Source of the DNA: Paratrimastix pyriformis
Taxonomy: Eukaryota > Preaxostyla > Paratrimastigidae
Assembly: GCA_027972325.1 (NCBI GenBank)
Contig: JAPMOS010000048.1
Span: 199,501 to 263,500 of the forward strand
Direction of reading: 5' to 3'
Length of the DNA stretch: 64,000 nt
The translations under genes and the position numbers were made by a program. A model generated the notes under the pieces. That model ran no database searches, was not told the DNA's origin, and saw nothing but the letters and a program-made list of their open reading frames with translations. This document shows positions 60,595 to 64,000 of the stretch, in pieces. The first letter of the stretch is position 1. Every line of letters starts with the position of its first letter.

Positions 60595-60873
60595 TAAAAT
60601 ATCTGAGGCCACTGCCTCCAGGAAGTCAGTATCTTGAGGGCACCCTGGTTTGGACCGTAGTTCGGACACTATAGCGGCCATCCCAGGCCCGAGGGGACCA
60701 TAACTAGGGTCAAATAAGAACGCCTCGAGCCTCTTGTAATACCTACTCAAATGGAAAGAGTGTGCGAAACAAGGCAGACTTGTACAGACTGGCTGAAAAG
60801 ATTCACGCTTGCAACTCGATGCCTCAAAATATCCCAACCGTTACACCAAAACTGTTGAGCGTCAGCAGGCTCA

Positions 60874-61279
60874 TTATTGACGAACTTGTGCTTCCTTCTG
60901 GTTCTTGAAGGAGTAGAAGTTGTTGTTGCAGTGGATGACGGTTGGGGTTGGTGCTGGCGCTGCGGGCGAAGGAGGTGCTGGCGCTGCGGGCGAAGGAAGT
61001 GAGGGAGCTGGCACAGTTGGCGGTTGAGAAAGTGCGTCGATTTTTACGGCCATAGACATTACGATGGCCTCGAGCTTGTCAATCCTGGACCTCTTCGATC
61101 CGCCGCCCTTCTCATCGTCGTCATCATCAAACTCAACCCGAGCAGGGCCCTGCTGAGTAGGTGACCTTCAAAAATGGATGAAGCTGACTGATGAAGGAAT
61201 GAGGATCTGACCTGGTATCGGATTGCGTTTCTTCTTGCGTTTCTTGAGGTTTGCGCCGGCGGCTGTACTGCCTGATCAT
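60874..61279 (-). CDS. Small basic/acidic protein, unrecognised
   Basis: ATG at 61279 (MIRQYSRRRKPQETQEETQS) joins, across a 46-nt intron (donor GTCAGA, acceptor GAAG), to RSPTQQGPARVEFDDDDEKG, then GSKRSRIDKLEAIVMSMAVK. It ends after Ala/Pro repeats at NFYSFKNQKEAQVRQ. About 118 residues with a nuclear-localisation-like KRSR and one short amphipathic helix. The start codon lies 48 bp from the next gene's ATG, head to head. No family recognised. Confidence 0.45.
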
Positions 61280-61327
61280 GCAGAAAAAAACAAAACCAGA
61301 TTCGTTGCGGATTCACCCGGGTGGAGA

Positions 61328-62514
61328 ATGGCTACTGCATCCAATCCTGGCCGAGCTTTCTATTGCAAAACTTGTGACCGTTATTATGCCACCAGTTACA
61401 AATTTCATATCAAGAAAGAACATGTTGAACAGAACCATCAAGTGTTTCTTCTGAGTGAAACAGAAGGTGCACTCTATACACAAGTCCGTCGTCGCAAACG
61501 ACCGGCTTTGGTCTGGAGTTTGGAGTTATTCCACCCACCCATCACAGCTTTCAGTGCGTTATCTCACGACCGCCAGAAAGACGAGGTGATGGAGAAGGAG
61601 CATTCAGACGAGGGCGAGGAGGATGAAGGGAAGGGCGAGGCTGACGGCGATGCCGGCGGGGCGGGAGGATGACGGCGGGGAGGATGACGGCGGGGAGGAT
61701 GACGGCGGGGAGGATGACGGCGGGGAGGATGACGGCGGGGAGGATGACGACGGGAGGATGACGGCGAGGAGGATGACGGCGGGGAGGATGACGGCGAGGA
61801 GGATGACGGCGGGGAGGATGACGGCGAGGATGACGGCGAGAATGACGGCGAGGATGACGGCGAGGAGGATGACGAAGAGGAGTTCAAACCTGCTCCTACG
61901 GATGCCGACCCCAACGATCCCGCAAATGAATTCCTGGCCATTTGGTTGAGGTACAATCTCACGCACGAGGCTGTCAAGTCTATTTTGGCCTTTCACAACA
62001 AGTACGGTGGGACCAGTTTGTCGTTCAGGAATGTGCTCAGGGCCAAAACCGCGCTCCCATCCAAGTGTGCTCGGTTCTTCAACGAGCCGCCGGTTCGCCC
62101 TCGCTGAAGCCGCTCTCTGGTTTTCGGGCACTTTCACCTTCCTGCTACGCCTCCGCTGGCCCATCCAGATCTCTCCGAGTTCTGTTATGCCGAAGAATTC
62201 CTTTTCAAAGCTGGGCTGGCGCAAGAACCACCACCCCGTTTCGCTGGTTTCCAATCATTTTGTTTTGGGATGATTATGGCGAGTACAATGGTTTACACCT
62301 GCAGACCGTACACTGCGGTTTACCTATCAACCCCCTTGATCTCCCACCAACAACGCAATTCTATCGGAGGGTGGGTCCCTCTGGCAGTCATTGCACAACC
62401 GACTCGAGAAAAGAAGATGGCCCTTTTCCAGGCAATTTGCCGGAGATAGCCACTCAGAATGACCCGACGCTGAGGTTGGAGCTCTTCGCCCTGACGGGGA
62501 TCACGTGGGACTGA
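61328..62514 (+). CDS. C2H2 zinc-finger / acidic-repeat protein, transposase-like
   Basis: ATG at 61328 opens MATASNPGRAFYCKTCDRYY followed by FHIKKEHVEQNH, a C2H2 finger. An acidic tract of 15-bp units (EDDGG/EDDGE, 61655-61870) follows, then EFLAIWLRYNLTHEAVKSIL and a Cys/Pro-rich end near 62106. Further right, FRWFPIILFWDDYGEYNGLH and PLDLPPTTQFYRRVGPSG resemble the catalytic-core layout of large fungal/protist DNA-transposon transposases (Plavaka/KDZ type); this is weak, judged by eye. One-base changes near 61667 and 61752 shift the frame within the repeat, so it is either broken or mis-assembled there. The donor-like GTTCGC near 62091 and acceptor near 62180 may join the two parts. Confidence 0.45.
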
Positions 62515-62599
62515 GCGAGATTGCTGGAACCGTCCGACCCGGAAGGTCTGCCAATTTGTGGAGTCGCTTCATCTGACACATCTCAGGGCAATCCACGGC

Positions 62600-64000
<1,401 letters not shown>

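Overview
The window is nuclear DNA of a GC-rich, extremely intron-rich protist. It carries spliceosomal introns, a eukaryotic ribosomal protein (eL28), V-ATPase, COG, COP9, augmin and kinetochore proteins. A BBSome subunit (BBIP1) points to a flagellated cell. I cannot name the species from sequence alone. A free-living anaerobic flagellate such as a preaxostylan would fit, but that is a guess. Most of the non-coding DNA is intron, packed with GAT/ATC, GACA, CTCCTG, C-run and CA-run satellites. Many long open frames inside these satellites are artefacts.

Layout, left to right: MCPH1-like BRCT protein (-, to 7996); V-ATPase subunit D (+, 8083-9151); MRD1/RBM19 pre-rRNA factor with five RRMs (-, 10165-16744); DMT/EamA transporter (+, 16869-20159); Fic-domain protein (-, 20964-22255) flanked by a direct repeat; small K/R/E-rich protein (+, 22988-23384); augmin HAUS3 (-, 23431-25844); BBIP1 (+, 25878-26189); CENP-S/MHF1 (-, 26231-27197); OPA-type sugar-phosphate/glycerol-phosphate transporter (+, 27453-29437); COG6 (+, 29666-37525); F-box/LRR protein (+, 37910-40794); eL28 (-, 40879-41271); COP9 subunit 9/CSNAP (-, 42364-42580); KNL2/Mis18BP1 with SANTA, CENPC-k and SANT modules (+, 42807-50698); GIGYF-like GYF protein (+, 50932-54298). 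The last 10 kb is repeat-rich: a 5'-truncated LINE (54855-56715), hairpin and tRNA-like repeats, several small unrecognised genes, a zinc-finger/transposase-like gene, and an incomplete gene running off the right edge.

The first ten genes alternate strand strictly and form tight head-to-head pairs. Functionally the set is housekeeping: ribosome biogenesis, Golgi and vacuole, cilium/spindle, centromere/DNA damage.

The most striking signal is the splice donor. Most introns placed here begin GTCYGY (GTCCGT, GTCTGT, GTCCGC, GTCTGC) instead of GTRAGT. The core TCTGT is the exact reverse complement of the U6 ACAGA box. Exon coordinates were worked out by hand from reading frame and homology and may be off by a few bases. 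Several conserved genes carry one-base frame breaks in G/C runs that look like assembly error.
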